From Variovorax sp. RA8 (lineage in GTDB: Bacteria > Pseudomonadota > Gammaproteobacteria > Burkholderiales > Burkholderiaceae_C): a stretch of 64,000 nucleotides of DNA. Positions 43,514-52,668 of the stretch are shown piece after piece. Position numbers and translations under genes: made by a program. The notes beneath the pieces were generated by a model, which did not search any database, was not told the origin of the DNA, and saw only the letters and a list, made by a program, of their open reading frames with translations. The stretch spans positions 310,001 through 374,000 of the forward strand of contig NZ_LR594664.1 of assembly GCF_901827175.1 (NCBI RefSeq), read 5' to 3'. The stretch's first letter is position 1; the number at the start of each line of letters is the position of its first letter.

Positions 43514-45088
43514 TCAGACGCCCTCCTCCGCGATCGCGGTAACGAGCAGCACCATCCGGCTCTTAGTGGCGCGGCCCTGATCAGAGCCGCCAAGCGCCAT
43601 CGGGAGGTTCGCCCCCAGGCGACGGTTGGTGACCGCGTTCGAGTTCGACTCGATGCCACCGATCACCACGGTTTGACCCGAGCGAACCGGCACTTCCTGG
43701 ATCACGCCCTGGCCGTCGATGGTTTTTTGCTGGACTGTCACTGCCGAATCGCCGGACCCCACGGTGAACGCCTTCAGGGGCTGTGCACTGGTCACATCGA
43801 AGCTCACCGACAGGAAGATCGTGCCGTCGGCCTTCGCCGTCGGAACCAGGGTCACGAACGTGCCCACGGTCTCTTCCTTCTGCGTCACGGTCGGCGCCTG
43901 AGCGTTCGTGCTGATGATCGAAGAGCTGATGGCCGTCGCCTGCACCTGGTCGACGTAGTTGAACGTCGTGCGGATCGCCTGTGTGACCGGACGGCCTGAG
44001 GTTGTCGTGAACGGGAAGGAACGGCGATTCACCACCGTGCCGATCTCGCTCAGAGCCTGGACCACCGCATCGCTGCCCGACAGCTTGCCGGACGTGCGGC
44101 CCCAGCCGGTGGTGCCGACTTGCGAAGCTACAAGCGACGCGGGCGATGCGACCGACACGGCGCTGTTTGCGGCCTTGTAGATCAGGTTCCAGTCCATGCC
44201 GTAGTCGTTGTCGTCCCGGGTGGTCACCTCAACCGACTCGATCAGGACGCGCACGCGGCGCGACATCAGTTTGTTCTGGTCTTCCACGTACTTGGCCACC
44301 CGCTCCAGCGCCTTGGCCGTGTCGGTGACCACGAGGGTCTGGCTCTCCTGGCTGATCACTGCCTTGCCGCTCATCGTGAGCAGCGCGTCGATCGTCTCGC
44401 GCATACCCGTGATGAGGTTCTGATCCTTGCTGGTGAAGCCTGTCTTGCTCTGGGACTCGAACACCGTGTTCGAGCCGCCATTGCGCCCCAAGGTGGCGGA
44501 AGTCGTCGCGATCTGCGCAATGGCCTGCAGGTGGAAGATCCGGGTTTCAACGCGATAGAACTCAGCCCCAGTCGGGACCGGGCGCCACGAGACATCCGCC
44601 TGACGTGCGATGTCGTCGAGCACCTGCCACAGTGGCACGTTGGAGGCCTGCAGCTGCACGCGGGCGGGCCCGAGGATGGGAGCGTCCTTGGCGGCCATCT
44701 TGGCGGCGAACTGGCTGGGCGGCAGCAACGCGTCAGGCGTCGCGGTGATGATCAGACCCGAGGCCTCGGCGACCTGGTTGAGCGCGGTCTGCAGGTCAAC
44801 CGAGGCGCGCTGGAAGTGCGCGGTGATCGGCACCGAGCGGCGCAGCGCCGCCGGCATCTGCATCTCGCGGGCGAGCGGCGTTTGATTGCCTGCGATGAAG
44901 GGGCGCGCCACGTCCTGTGCGGCGATGCGAACCTTCTCAGAATCCTTGATGTGTTCGATCAGGGTGTTTCGGGTGGCGGCAATTTCCTTGTCGGCCGCCT
45001 GGGCGTCGACACGGACGCGCTCCTGATAGGCACAACCGGCGAGGACGGCGGCAACCACGAGAACGAGGGCAAGGCGAATGGGGTTCAT
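43514..45088 (-). CDS. pilN: PilN outer-membrane secretin lipoprotein
   Basis: 524 residues. It has a lipoprotein signal (LVVAAVLAGC, acylated Cys19), an STN/N0-like domain (ALNQVAEASGLIITATPDAL), then the secretin core with GQTVVIGGIESNSNAVTNRR and MVLLVTAIAEEGV at the end. It forms the outer-membrane channel through which the pilus leaves the cell. Confidence 0.9.
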   Translation of the reverse strand: MNPIRLALVLVVAAVLAGCAYQERVRVDAQAADKEIAATRNTLIEHIKDSEKVRIAAQDVARPFIAGNQTPLAREMQMPAALRRSVPITAHFQRASVDLQTALNQVAEASGLIITATPDALLPPSQFAAKMAAKDAPILGPARVQLQASNVPLWQVLDDIARQADVSWRPVPTGAEFYRVETRIFHLQAIAQIATTSATLGRNGGSNTVFESQSKTGFTSKDQNLITGMRETIDALLTMSGKAVISQESQTLVVTDTAKALERVAKYVEDQNKLMSRRVRVLIESVEVTTRDDNDYGMDWNLIYKAANSAVSVASPASLVASQVGTTGWGRTSGKLSGSDAVVQALSEIGTVVNRRSFPFTTTSGRPVTQAIRTTFNYVDQVQATAISSSIISTNAQAPTVTQKEETVGTFVTLVPTAKADGTIFLSVSFDVTSAQPLKAFTVGSGDSAVTVQQKTIDGQGVIQEVPVRSGQTVVIGGIESNSNAVTNRRLGANLPMALGGSDQGRATKSRMVLLVTAIAEEGV

Positions 45089-45142
45089 GATCTCTGTAGT
45101 TCTTGAGCGAGCGTTGATCGGTTCAGCGTCGAGGCAATCGCA

Positions 45143-45682
45143 TCAGTGGGCGGCCATCCGGTCGCAAAGCTCCGCCTTGGGAACGACGCGCAGCACCTTG
45201 TTCGAGTAGAAGCAGGGCTGCAGCGGCAGATTCGTGAGGTCCGTGCTGGACAGCAGCGCGCGCACGGCGCCCTTGAAGTCGCTGCCGAGGTCGGCCGACG
45301 AGAGCACGGGCAGGTCGAAAGGAACGGTCCAGTGCTCGGGATCATGCGTCCAGCCGGCGCGGCGCGCCCAGACCGCCAGCGCCTCGCGAATGGTCTTGTC
45401 GCTGCGCGACACCGTGAACGGCTGCGCAACCTGTGCCGCCGGCGCTGCCGCAGCGGCAGGAGCCGCCACCTCGCCGCCCACGGGCGTGGCCACCGCGCCG
45501 CCCTTCACCGCTGAACCAGCTTCCGCCGCCGCCGGCGCCGCCGCGGCGGGAGCGGGACGGCTGTCCACGAAGCCGGCCAGAGCACTGCATGCGGAGGCAC
45601 CCAGGACGAGTGCGAGGAAGGCTGCGCGAGTTGCGCTGCCGGTTGCCAGCGCCGAGGCGCGTCGAGGTGCGTTCTTGAACAT
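45143..45682 (-). CDS. TcpQ-domain protein (PilL-like)
   Basis: 179 residues. A hydrophobic N-terminus (FLALVLGASACSALAGF) is followed by a Pro/Ala-rich linker and a C-terminal domain with KTIREALAVWARRAGWTHDP and DFKGAVRALLSSTDLTNLPL, matching the toxin-coregulated-pilus Q domain found at the end of IncI PilL. It assists secretin assembly. It is the first gene of the visible pilus operon; pilM, which lies between L and N in IncI1, is not present. Confidence 0.78.
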   Translation of the reverse strand: MFKNAPRRASALATGSATRAAFLALVLGASACSALAGFVDSRPAPAAAAPAAAEAGSAVKGGAVATPVGGEVAAPAAAAAPAAQVAQPFTVSRSDKTIREALAVWARRAGWTHDPEHWTVPFDLPVLSSADLGSDFKGAVRALLSSTDLTNLPLQPCFYSNKVLRVVPKAELCDRMAAH

Positions 45683-45995
45683 GCTTGAGAGGTAAAGGCC
45701 GAGGGTGATGGCGGTTGGATAGGTGGGTGACGTGTGGGAAATGCGGTTCGGGTCAACCTTTCGGATTACCGCTCACCGGCTGCGTGACAGTTCTCCTGCG
45801 CTGTTCCGTCGCTCTCTTTTTTCCTCAATAACACGTCTTTACAAACTCAATGATCCGATTAAAACATGTGGCTACTTTTCGATGCAAGGATACGATGAAC
45901 TTTGGCGATGCGTTTTCGCAAATCCGCGCTGGATACTCATTGCGGACATGGTTTGAGCGTGAGCGCCGCACACCTTTCGACACCCAAGGAAATCC
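45683..45995. promoter_or_regulatory. Divergent promoter region of the pilus operon
   Basis: This gap between diverging genes is much richer in A/T than its surroundings, with T- and A-runs at 45815-45870, consistent with promoters in both directions. No operator-like repeat was seen and no hexamer pair can be fixed with confidence. Confidence 0.45.
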
Positions 45996-46847
45996 ATGAC
46001 CACGTCCATTCGTGACGCCGAGCTCGGCGAGCAGTACATTCCCTACTCCCTCGGCCTGCCGCCCGCGATCGAGGCGCTCAACTGGCGCAAGCGCACGATC
46101 CACGTCTTCCGCGAGCCGCAGGAGCAGTTGCTGGTGCTCGCGCCGGATCACATCTATGAGCGGTATGGCCACCGTGTCCTGGGGTCCGGGCCGAACGAGG
46201 CACATGCCGCCGCCTCGGCCGCGCTGGGCCTGGCCTACCACGCAAAGGAACCTTCAGACTTCTGCCCTGATCTGCAGGGCTACTCCTTCACGACGTCCTC
46301 TGCAGGCCCCACCAGCCCGCTGGTCGTGTGGAACTGCGCCGACCCCGACGGCAACGTGAAGGGCCAGGCCGACGGGAAGCGCGCGGCCGCAGAAGATGCG
46401 CAATTCGCCCGCCTGGCGGCCCGGCCCGTCGGCGAGCTCACCGTGGAGGAGTTCGCGCGCGTGGCCACGCCGGTCGAGGTGCAGGCGGGTTTCGGGCGGC
46501 GCGACAAGGCGATGCTTCTCGCGGGCGAACCCGCCGGGCTGCGACGCGCGATCGCGCAGATGTACCGGCATGCGCCGGCGATGGTCCACGAGGGCGAGAC
46601 GCTCGCGGCCTTTCGCGCGCGGGTCCAGTCCAGCCTCCAGGACACCCCGATCGGCGACAGCAAAATGCTCTACCTGCCCGTGCGCGACGCGAGCGGCGCC
46701 TCGCCTGTGGTGTTCCATCTCGTCTTCCACACGGCCGCCGTCTCCGCCGCCACCGCAGTCACGGCGGTGTACGAGGCCGAGCATGAGCGCCTGCTCGAGC
46801 AGCTCGGGGAAGATCTGTCGGAGGAGGCTAAAGCGCCGCGGTGCTGA
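45996..46847 (+). CDS. Hypothetical protein divergent from the pilus operon
   Basis: 283 residues with AAGGAA just before ATG 45996. No signal peptide or membrane segment; mixed alpha/beta sequence (HVFREPQEQLLVLAPDHIYE) and an Ala-rich helical second half. No recognised domain. Confidence 0.55.
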   Translation: MTTSIRDAELGEQYIPYSLGLPPAIEALNWRKRTIHVFREPQEQLLVLAPDHIYERYGHRVLGSGPNEAHAAASAALGLAYHAKEPSDFCPDLQGYSFTTSSAGPTSPLVVWNCADPDGNVKGQADGKRAAAEDAQFARLAARPVGELTVEEFARVATPVEVQAGFGRRDKAMLLAGEPAGLRRAIAQMYRHAPAMVHEGETLAAFRARVQSSLQDTPIGDSKMLYLPVRDASGASPVVFHLVFHTAAVSAATAVTAVYEAEHERLLEQLGEDLSEEAKAPRC

Positions 46848-46949
46848 GACGGCGGGGCTGCGAGGCCGCGGCCCTCATAAGCGCAGTCCGCTCGATCTGT
46901 TCCGCGCGCTGCGCTGAGATTCCGGCGGGGCCATGTTAATAATGAAAAG

Positions 46950-47150
46950 TTGACATCCATCCCGCGCGTAAGTGCGGGAATTCCTGCTGAGATCGACAGC
47001 CGACTACCGGCAATCCACCACCTCGGAGGGTTCCTGCTTCCTCGGGACTGCGCGCTTTGTCCTCGCGGACATTGCACGTCTTACCACCCCTCCACAGGCA
47101 TCGGACTTCGTCTTAGAAGCCCAGACCGCGTGCCCCGCGGCCAGAATGTT
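46950..47150 (-). ncRNA. Candidate omega (reRNA) guide scaffold of the second TnpB
   Basis: In studied TnpB elements the guide RNA comprises the 3' end of tnpB and the sequence up to the right end, with the guide taken from flanking DNA. The hairpin at 46961-46978 and the terminal bases fit that plan. The 5' limit is a guess; the guide would be the sequence just left of 46950. Confidence 0.4.
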
Positions 47151-48278
47151 CTTTGCGGCATTGATGTCTGCGTGCTCGCTGTGGTCGCAGGCCACGCAAG
47201 CGAAGACGCATTGCGTCCTTCTGTTCGCAGGCGACTCGTGGCCGCACTCGCAACACGTACGGCTGGTGTAGCCAGGATCTACCCGCACCACTGCGCCGCC
47301 TACGGCCGACAACTTGTACGCGAGTTGGCGAGCAAACTCGCCCCAACCTTGATCGAGAATCGACCGATTGAGACCGGCCTACTGGCGCACCCTGGTGCCG
47401 GGCTTCGCCACGGTTCCACGGGCCGAGGCACTCATCACACCGACCCTCAGGTCTTCAATCGCGATGACCGGATGTTCTGACGCCAACTGGCTGGTGAGCT
47501 TGTGCAGAAAATCTTTGCGCTGGTGCGCGATTCGCCTATGTAGCGCCCGAAGTTTCTTGACTGCCTTCTTTCGGTTGCACGAACCGGCGACCTTGCGAGT
47601 GACGCTTCGCTGGTAACGCTTCAGCCGTCGGAGCTTCGCGGTTAAGGCCGCGAGCGGCTCGATGAGCCGTCCGTCGGAAAGCCCCGCAAAGTTGGCGACG
47701 CCCAGATCGACTCCGAGGGTTGGGACAAGGCCGCCAGCCGGGAGCACCCCCGGCCGAAGCGTCTGGATCGCTACATACCAGCGCTCTCCCTCTCGGCTGA
47801 CGCTGGCATTGCGAAGCTCGCCTTCCACATCGCGGCTCATTCTCAAGCGAATCCAGCCCAGTTTGGGCAGTTGAACGCGCCCATTCTCTGCGTCCAGGCT
47901 TATCTTCTTTCGGTCGGGGAATCGGAGGCCCGGCTCCGCGCCACGCTTCTTGAAGCGAGGGTATCCGGATTTCCTTCCTTCACGGACTTTTGCAAAGAAG
48001 GCTTGGAACGCCGCGTCCAATCGCTTCAAGACTTGCTGTTGCGTTGACGCTGGGCCTTCACGTAGCCACGCCGTATCAGCCGCGCTCCGCCACGAGGTAA
48101 GCCATTTGCACATGGTCTCGTAGCTCGCGTACTTCTCCCCATTTTCACGAAGAGTCCGCTGTTTGCTCAAGGCCCGATTCCAGATCCAACGCGCCATGCC
48201 CGCATAGCGGGCGAGCATATTCACCTGCTCACCGCGCGGGCGAAGCTGAAACCGATAAGCGCGAAGCTGGTCGTTCAC
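47004..48278 (-). pseudogene. tnpB: TnpB RNA-guided nuclease with one in-frame amber codon
   Basis: From GTG 48278 to 47004 one frame encodes a whole TnpB of about 424 residues, interrupted only by TAG at 47379-47381. All key parts are present: N-terminal YRFQLRPRGEQVNMLARYAG, RuvC Asp in LGVDLGVANFA, Glu in AIEDLRV, zinc ribbon CCECGHES...CVACDHSEH, and the last Asp in ADINAAKNIL. The residue before AGLNRSILDQGW is usually Lys, so AAG to TAG is the simplest explanation. The protein would be cut after the second catalytic residue unless the codon is suppressed. Confidence 0.85.
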
Positions 48279-48300
48279 TTAAATCCGCTCAGAGTTTGTT

Positions 48301-48654
48301 TCAGGTACGGCGGGGCATCGTAAATGTCGCGCCTAGCTCGCGGACGGCGTTCCAATCGCCGTTCGTTGCCTGGATCGTGTCTTTTGCGTGGCGCACGATG
48401 CGGTCCCGTAGCGCGGCGTCTCGAACTAAAGGATGATCAGGCGCAAATTTCGCCAGCTCAGAAGCATATGCATACCGAAGTGCTAAGTTGCCGGCATTCT
48501 GACCGATGAGGGTGTCGTAGTCCCTTTGAATCTCATCCCGTTCCGCGGCGATTTGATTGACTGCATGTTGATACCTTGCAGCGGTCTTGAGCAGCTCGGC
48601 AGCATTGCGATTCCGCTCAATCCCACGGTGCATATCTGCGTAAAAGTCGTCCAT
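48301..48654 (-). CDS. Small coiled-coil protein
   Basis: 117 residues from ATG 48654. It is mostly helical (AAELLKTAARYQHAVNQIAA, ERDEIQRDYDTLIGQ) with no signal or membrane part. It lies between the traY-like gene and the TnpB element, which inserted just after its stop. No family recognised. Confidence 0.5.
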   Translation of the reverse strand: MDDFYADMHRGIERNRNAAELLKTAARYQHAVNQIAAERDEIQRDYDTLIGQNAGNLALRYAYASELAKFAPDHPLVRDAALRDRIVRHAKDTIQATNGDWNAVRELGATFTMPRRT

Positions 48655-48791
48655 TCCGGCCACGATTTAAGTCCTTAGAGTCTTGCCACCGTCACCCATC
48701 AATACAGGATCTACGACGCCAGTGCTTCAGTATGCCGAACGAACCGGCATTTCCGCTAGGGCTTGTGGGCACTTTCGCCGCGGAAGGACAG

Positions 48792-51221
48792 TTACTCTTG
48801 CTCTGGCCTTGGCCTGCGAAGAGGCGTCGCGCCTGATCGCGGCTGTGGCAGCTGGGGGCCGTCCGCGACTCCACCTCGCTTCGGCGCCATCGCACCAGAC
48901 ATGCCGTTCTGACCGAATCGTCCGAATGCCATGAACTGACCCCTCGTTCCTTGTTCAGCATCGCGCCCGAGCTGGGCGCCAATCGCCTTTCCAGCCCATG
49001 CCAGCGCTTGGTCAGGAAGAAGAACCGAGAGATTGCTCAGCGTGGTGACCAATGTATGCATCAGAATCCAAAAGATAAGCAGGAACCCGATGACCGAAAA
49101 GATCCCCGTGATCGAGTTGCCCTGGACGTTCGACATCACAGAGGGGTAGAGCCAAAACAAAAAGCTCCCCATCACCATGATGAGCGCGGCTGCAGCCACG
49201 AATCCCAGCAGCATCAGGAACGGCCGAAACAACATGTTTATGATGAACAAGTAACCGGTCTCGGTTCGCTGCCCCATTCCCTCTCCATTCGCATCCAAGT
49301 GGACGAACGCCCAGATGGGACCAGCGGCGATCCCCTCGAAGAAGATGGTGAGGTATTGCACTAGGCCGCCCCACCAGTTCACGAATGGGATCATGGGGAT
49401 CCATAGGCTCATGATCATCCCGACGATGAAGAGCCCCCCGACGATGGCAGGCAGCAAAGGTCCAAGTGCCTTGAGGGGAGCGAGCACCGTACCAATCGTG
49501 CCGCCGGCTACCTTCTTGATCGCGCTGCCCACGATGTTTGTGCCGCTTGAATCGTCAGTAATCTCGTTCAGGTAGGAGTAGACGGTGAACAGCGATTCCG
49601 CCGCGACCATCATGTAGTCCCCCATGTTCTTCATCGCGATGATCGGATCAATCATCCGAAGCTCGCCATTGGTGCTCCAACTACCGTTGGAGGTCGACGT
49701 CGCTCCACCGGCACCCGCCGTTGACATATCGATCAGATCCATCGCGAACGTCTGGCCAAGACTGCAGTTTCCTGTCGGACGATAGCCCGGTGGACTGATC
49801 GAGCCCGCGACGATTCGGCACAGGCCCTGCCAGGACGAGTCGCCCGCAGCAGAGCTGGCATTGGAAGCATCGGACGATGCGGCTGCGCTCGACGAGTTCA
49901 GGCCAGTCAGGACAGCATCCAACGCCGTGTTGTAGCCACCGTCCGTATTCTTAATGCCCATCGGCACCGGCGTAAAGCTGACGGATTGAGCCGCCTGCGC
50001 GACCGCTGCATTGACCTCCGCGAGAGTCGCGTACCAAGCACCCGCCCCGAACCAGCCGAACTTCTTCATGGACTCGAGGGCTTGGGTCGAAAGCGCGTTT
50101 GCCGACTGCTGCGCTTCGCCGGCTGGAGGCTGAATCGCCATGTAATAGGTCGTGGCGATGCCCTCAAGCTGGAGGACCGGCACCACCGGACGCGATCCTC
50201 CTGTCGTTTGGTAAGCCTTGAAATCGCGGTACCACTGGTCGGCCAACGTCGCGATCTGGTTCACATAGTTGCCGAAGTTGCTGGTTGCCCGCGCTTGCAT
50301 CGCTTGTGCGATCGCGTCGTAGTTTACCGATGCGATTCGGTAGCCAACCGACGAACTGCTCCATCGGCTGCCAGCGCTGACCGTCGCATTCACCTTCACG
50401 CCGCCACAGAAGTCCCGCGCTTCAGGCTTCCCGTACTGGACCCCTGTGATCCCGCTCGGCGTCGTCGCGCTGACCCGCTCGGCTGCCATGTTCATGCCAT
50501 TCGCTTCCTGGGCGGTCACATAGTCGTTCTGCGCGTTCATGCAGATGCGCGCCTTGAACAACGTGAATGCCGCCTCTTCCAGTGAGGCGCCGCCCTGCGC
50601 CTTTGGGGTGACGAACGAAGGAGACACCACAGTCGTCATGTTGTTCGTGCCGCTCACCATGGCCTCAAATCCAAGGTTCGCAGCCCCGATGCCGAGCGTG
50701 GTCGCGAAGACCAGGACGGCCTGCGAAAGCGAGAACCCACCGAACGCGGGAATCAGGCTGGCCACCCCGGTGACCATCCGGATCGGGAGCCACACCTGCG
50801 AGAGCTTCTTGCCCATGAGCTGGCCCTCGTGGGCTGTCTGGACGATGGCCACGCCGATCCCATAGGTCGCCCAGATCGTGCCGGCGACAAGAATGAAGGT
50901 GTTGAAGACCAAGAACATGCTGCCGAGCAGCGTCGACGCGGTCCCAAGCGCCGAGAACGGGTTCGTGAAGAACGTGCCCAGCAACGCGGTGAACGCCTGC
51001 GTGGACATATCGCTCGCACCGGTCGCATCGAGGTAAGGCTGCGTGAGCTGGGTCGTGCCGGTACTCTGCGCCGCGGCTATGCCCGCCATGAACATCGATC
51101 CCAGCACCGCGAGCATACCCCCGGCGATGTGCAGTGCGGAATTCCTCCGCGAGCGCGAGGTGAGCCGCGGCGTGCCTGGTGCGGAGCCACCGGAGTGTGT
51201 TGCAGCGTGGGCGAAACGCAT
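48792..51221 (-). CDS. traY: DotA/TraY-like integral membrane protein of the conjugation system
   Basis: 809 residues. After an N-terminal signal-like segment come several membrane helices at about residues 85-190 (STLLGSMFLVFNTFILVAGT), a large periplasmic domain with Cys residues, then a cluster of at least four helices at about 600-760 (LLPAIVGGLFIVGMIMSLWI, MVMGSFLFWLYPSVMSN). This is the layout of DotA of Dot/Icm systems and TraY of IncI plasmids, needed for DNA transfer. ATG 51221 has AGGA seven bases upstream; in-frame sequence before it is unlike the family. Confidence 0.85.
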   Translation of the reverse strand: MRFAHAATHSGGSAPGTPRLTSRSRRNSALHIAGGMLAVLGSMFMAGIAAAQSTGTTQLTQPYLDATGASDMSTQAFTALLGTFFTNPFSALGTASTLLGSMFLVFNTFILVAGTIWATYGIGVAIVQTAHEGQLMGKKLSQVWLPIRMVTGVASLIPAFGGFSLSQAVLVFATTLGIGAANLGFEAMVSGTNNMTTVVSPSFVTPKAQGGASLEEAAFTLFKARICMNAQNDYVTAQEANGMNMAAERVSATTPSGITGVQYGKPEARDFCGGVKVNATVSAGSRWSSSSVGYRIASVNYDAIAQAMQARATSNFGNYVNQIATLADQWYRDFKAYQTTGGSRPVVPVLQLEGIATTYYMAIQPPAGEAQQSANALSTQALESMKKFGWFGAGAWYATLAEVNAAVAQAAQSVSFTPVPMGIKNTDGGYNTALDAVLTGLNSSSAAASSDASNASSAAGDSSWQGLCRIVAGSISPPGYRPTGNCSLGQTFAMDLIDMSTAGAGGATSTSNGSWSTNGELRMIDPIIAMKNMGDYMMVAAESLFTVYSYLNEITDDSSGTNIVGSAIKKVAGGTIGTVLAPLKALGPLLPAIVGGLFIVGMIMSLWIPMIPFVNWWGGLVQYLTIFFEGIAAGPIWAFVHLDANGEGMGQRTETGYLFIINMLFRPFLMLLGFVAAAALIMVMGSFLFWLYPSVMSNVQGNSITGIFSVIGFLLIFWILMHTLVTTLSNLSVLLPDQALAWAGKAIGAQLGRDAEQGTRGQFMAFGRFGQNGMSGAMAPKRGGVADGPQLPQPRSGATPLRRPRPEQE

Positions 51222-51415
51222 GGGAATTCCTGACCTGAACCGTTTTTTTACGTGCGGTGAACCCTTGGCAACGTGACGCCGGTGGATCGCCGCGATTACT
51301 GCCGTTTCAATCCGCGAGTTGATATTGCTACGGACTGACGGCACCTACGCCGATGGTATCAGCGGGAGTTGCAGACACAGGGGATTTTTGGCAACCCGTG
51401 CAGGGCTGGAGCAAC

Positions 51416-51448
51416 AACGCCCCGTCCGAGCATGTCGGGCGGGGCGTT
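51416..51448. terminator. Terminator hairpin below the 51473 gene
   Basis: AACGCCCCG (51416-51424) and CGGGGCGTT (51440-51448) form a perfect 9-bp stem, extended inside by CCGA/TCGG. Read on the minus strand it follows the stop at 51473. The T-run is weak. Confidence 0.65.
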
Positions 51449-51472
51449 GAAGTAGCTGGCGCGGGGTGGGAG

Positions 51473-51967
51473 TTACCCGATCCGCTCGCCGTGATTCGCG
51501 GCAGCGGCCCGCGCTTCGTAGGTCGCGAGCGCCTGGCTGTTGTACGGTCGGCCGGCCATCCGCGCGTTGCGGATCGCACTCTCATGGGCGAGCGCCACCA
51601 GATGATCCGACTCGACGCTGCGCAGGCGCTGCTCATCGGCGAACATCACCATGCACACATCCCCCAGGCGGACGTACCAGTGCTGACCCGGCCTGCTGCA
51701 CACGCCGGCAGCTTGCGCCTCTTCGATCAGCGAGCGCGCCGCCGTGTTCAGATAGACGTCGATCATCGTCGGCGACGAAAGCTCGACATGGCCCAGGTTC
51801 TCGACGTGGGCCAAAAGGCAGTCACGCAGTCGCTCCAGATCGCTTTCCGACAGCGAGACGTGCCGAATCGGAGGCGCACCTAGACGACGCTCTTCCTTTG
51901 CCCTGGCCGCAAGGACCAATGTCTGTTCCAGCGCCTCTTCGGCGCTCATCATTGCGAATTCCAGCAT
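51473..51967 (-). CDS. Hypothetical protein in the conjugation block
   Basis: 164 residues, acidic and helical, with YVRLGDVCMVMFADEQRLRS in the middle. No signal peptide or membrane segment. It follows the 51971 gene by three bases and ends at the terminator, so it is the last gene of that operon. Confidence 0.55.
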   Translation of the reverse strand: MLEFAMMSAEEALEQTLVLAARAKEERRLGAPPIRHVSLSESDLERLRDCLLAHVENLGHVELSSPTMIDVYLNTAARSLIEEAQAAGVCSRPGQHWYVRLGDVCMVMFADEQRLRSVESDHLVALAHESAIRNARMAGRPYNSQALATYEARAAAANHGERIG

Positions 51968-51970
51968 GCT

Positions 51971-52654
51971 CTACATCGCGACGTTGATCTTTGGGTCCTG
52001 GCGCACGGTCGCCTCGACGACCCGCTTCGGATCGGGGCGGAACGTGATGACGTTCAGGCGCGTCGCCACCGCATCGCGCTTGTCATTCTTCTCGGCAACG
52101 CGTACCACCGCGTGGTGGACGAACGCCTTCACGTAGGGCCGCTCGCGCATGAAGCGCCACACGGCCGAGGGGAACTGGATCAGCAGATGCTGCAGGCTGA
52201 GCGTCGACACCACGTTGAAGTCCTTCTTTGCGAGCCGGCCCTCCAGGTACGAAAGCACGATGTCCTTGACCTCCTGCTCGTAGTCGGCGCGAAGCCGCGT
52301 CGAGGTCAGAAGCCCCGAGTTGCGGACCATCTGTTCCGTTACCGAGGTCGTCGATTCTTTCAAGTGGTCGAATCCCATCCAGACGTCGACCTCGTACAGG
52401 AGCTTGCCTTCGTCGATCGCGGCCTTGGAAAAATAGATGCTCGCATCGGCGATCGCGCGGGTACCGTGGACAGCCCAAACGAATTCGTCCGGAAGATCCC
52501 GCGGATTGGTTCCCTCCAGGCCAACAAGCGTATCGCGGAAGTTGATGACGGACGGGCGACGGTCCGTCAGCAGGAAGGAGCGGAAGAACGTCGCGCCATT
52601 GGCACGACCGATGCGCTTCTCGTCGCGCTGTGGAAGAACAACTGGTTGCTTCAT
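51971..52654 (-). CDS. Hypothetical protein in the conjugation block
   Basis: 227 residues, soluble. Segments WAVHGTRAIADASIYFSKAA and AVWRFMRERPYVKAFVHHAV suggest a mixed fold. It lies between a basic coiled-coil protein and the 51473 gene, all tightly spaced. No family recognised; it may be a cytoplasmic factor of the transfer system, by position only. Confidence 0.55.
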   Translation of the reverse strand: MKQPVVLPQRDEKRIGRANGATFFRSFLLTDRRPSVINFRDTLVGLEGTNPRDLPDEFVWAVHGTRAIADASIYFSKAAIDEGKLLYEVDVWMGFDHLKESTTSVTEQMVRNSGLLTSTRLRADYEQEVKDIVLSYLEGRLAKKDFNVVSTLSLQHLLIQFPSAVWRFMRERPYVKAFVHHAVVRVAEKNDKRDAVATRLNVITFRPDPKRVVEATVRQDPKINVAM

Positions 52655-52668
52655 TTCGACTACACCAA

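Larger units (their letters stand above)
46950..48278 (-). mobile_element. TnpB-only IS1341/IS605-type element with preserved right end
   Basis: Read leftward, the tnpB frame is followed by AATTCCCGCACTTACGCGCG GGATGGATGTCAA, a typical IS605-family right end: hairpin CCCGC/GCGGG at 46961-46978 and terminal TCAA at about 46950. No Y1 transposase is present, so it would need one in trans. The left end lies within about 20 bases upstream of the tnpB start. Confidence 0.75.

Noticed and set aside
42331..43542. A 403-codon plus-strand frame across pilO
   Set aside because: Antisense to pilO; Arg/His/Gly-rich with no motif.
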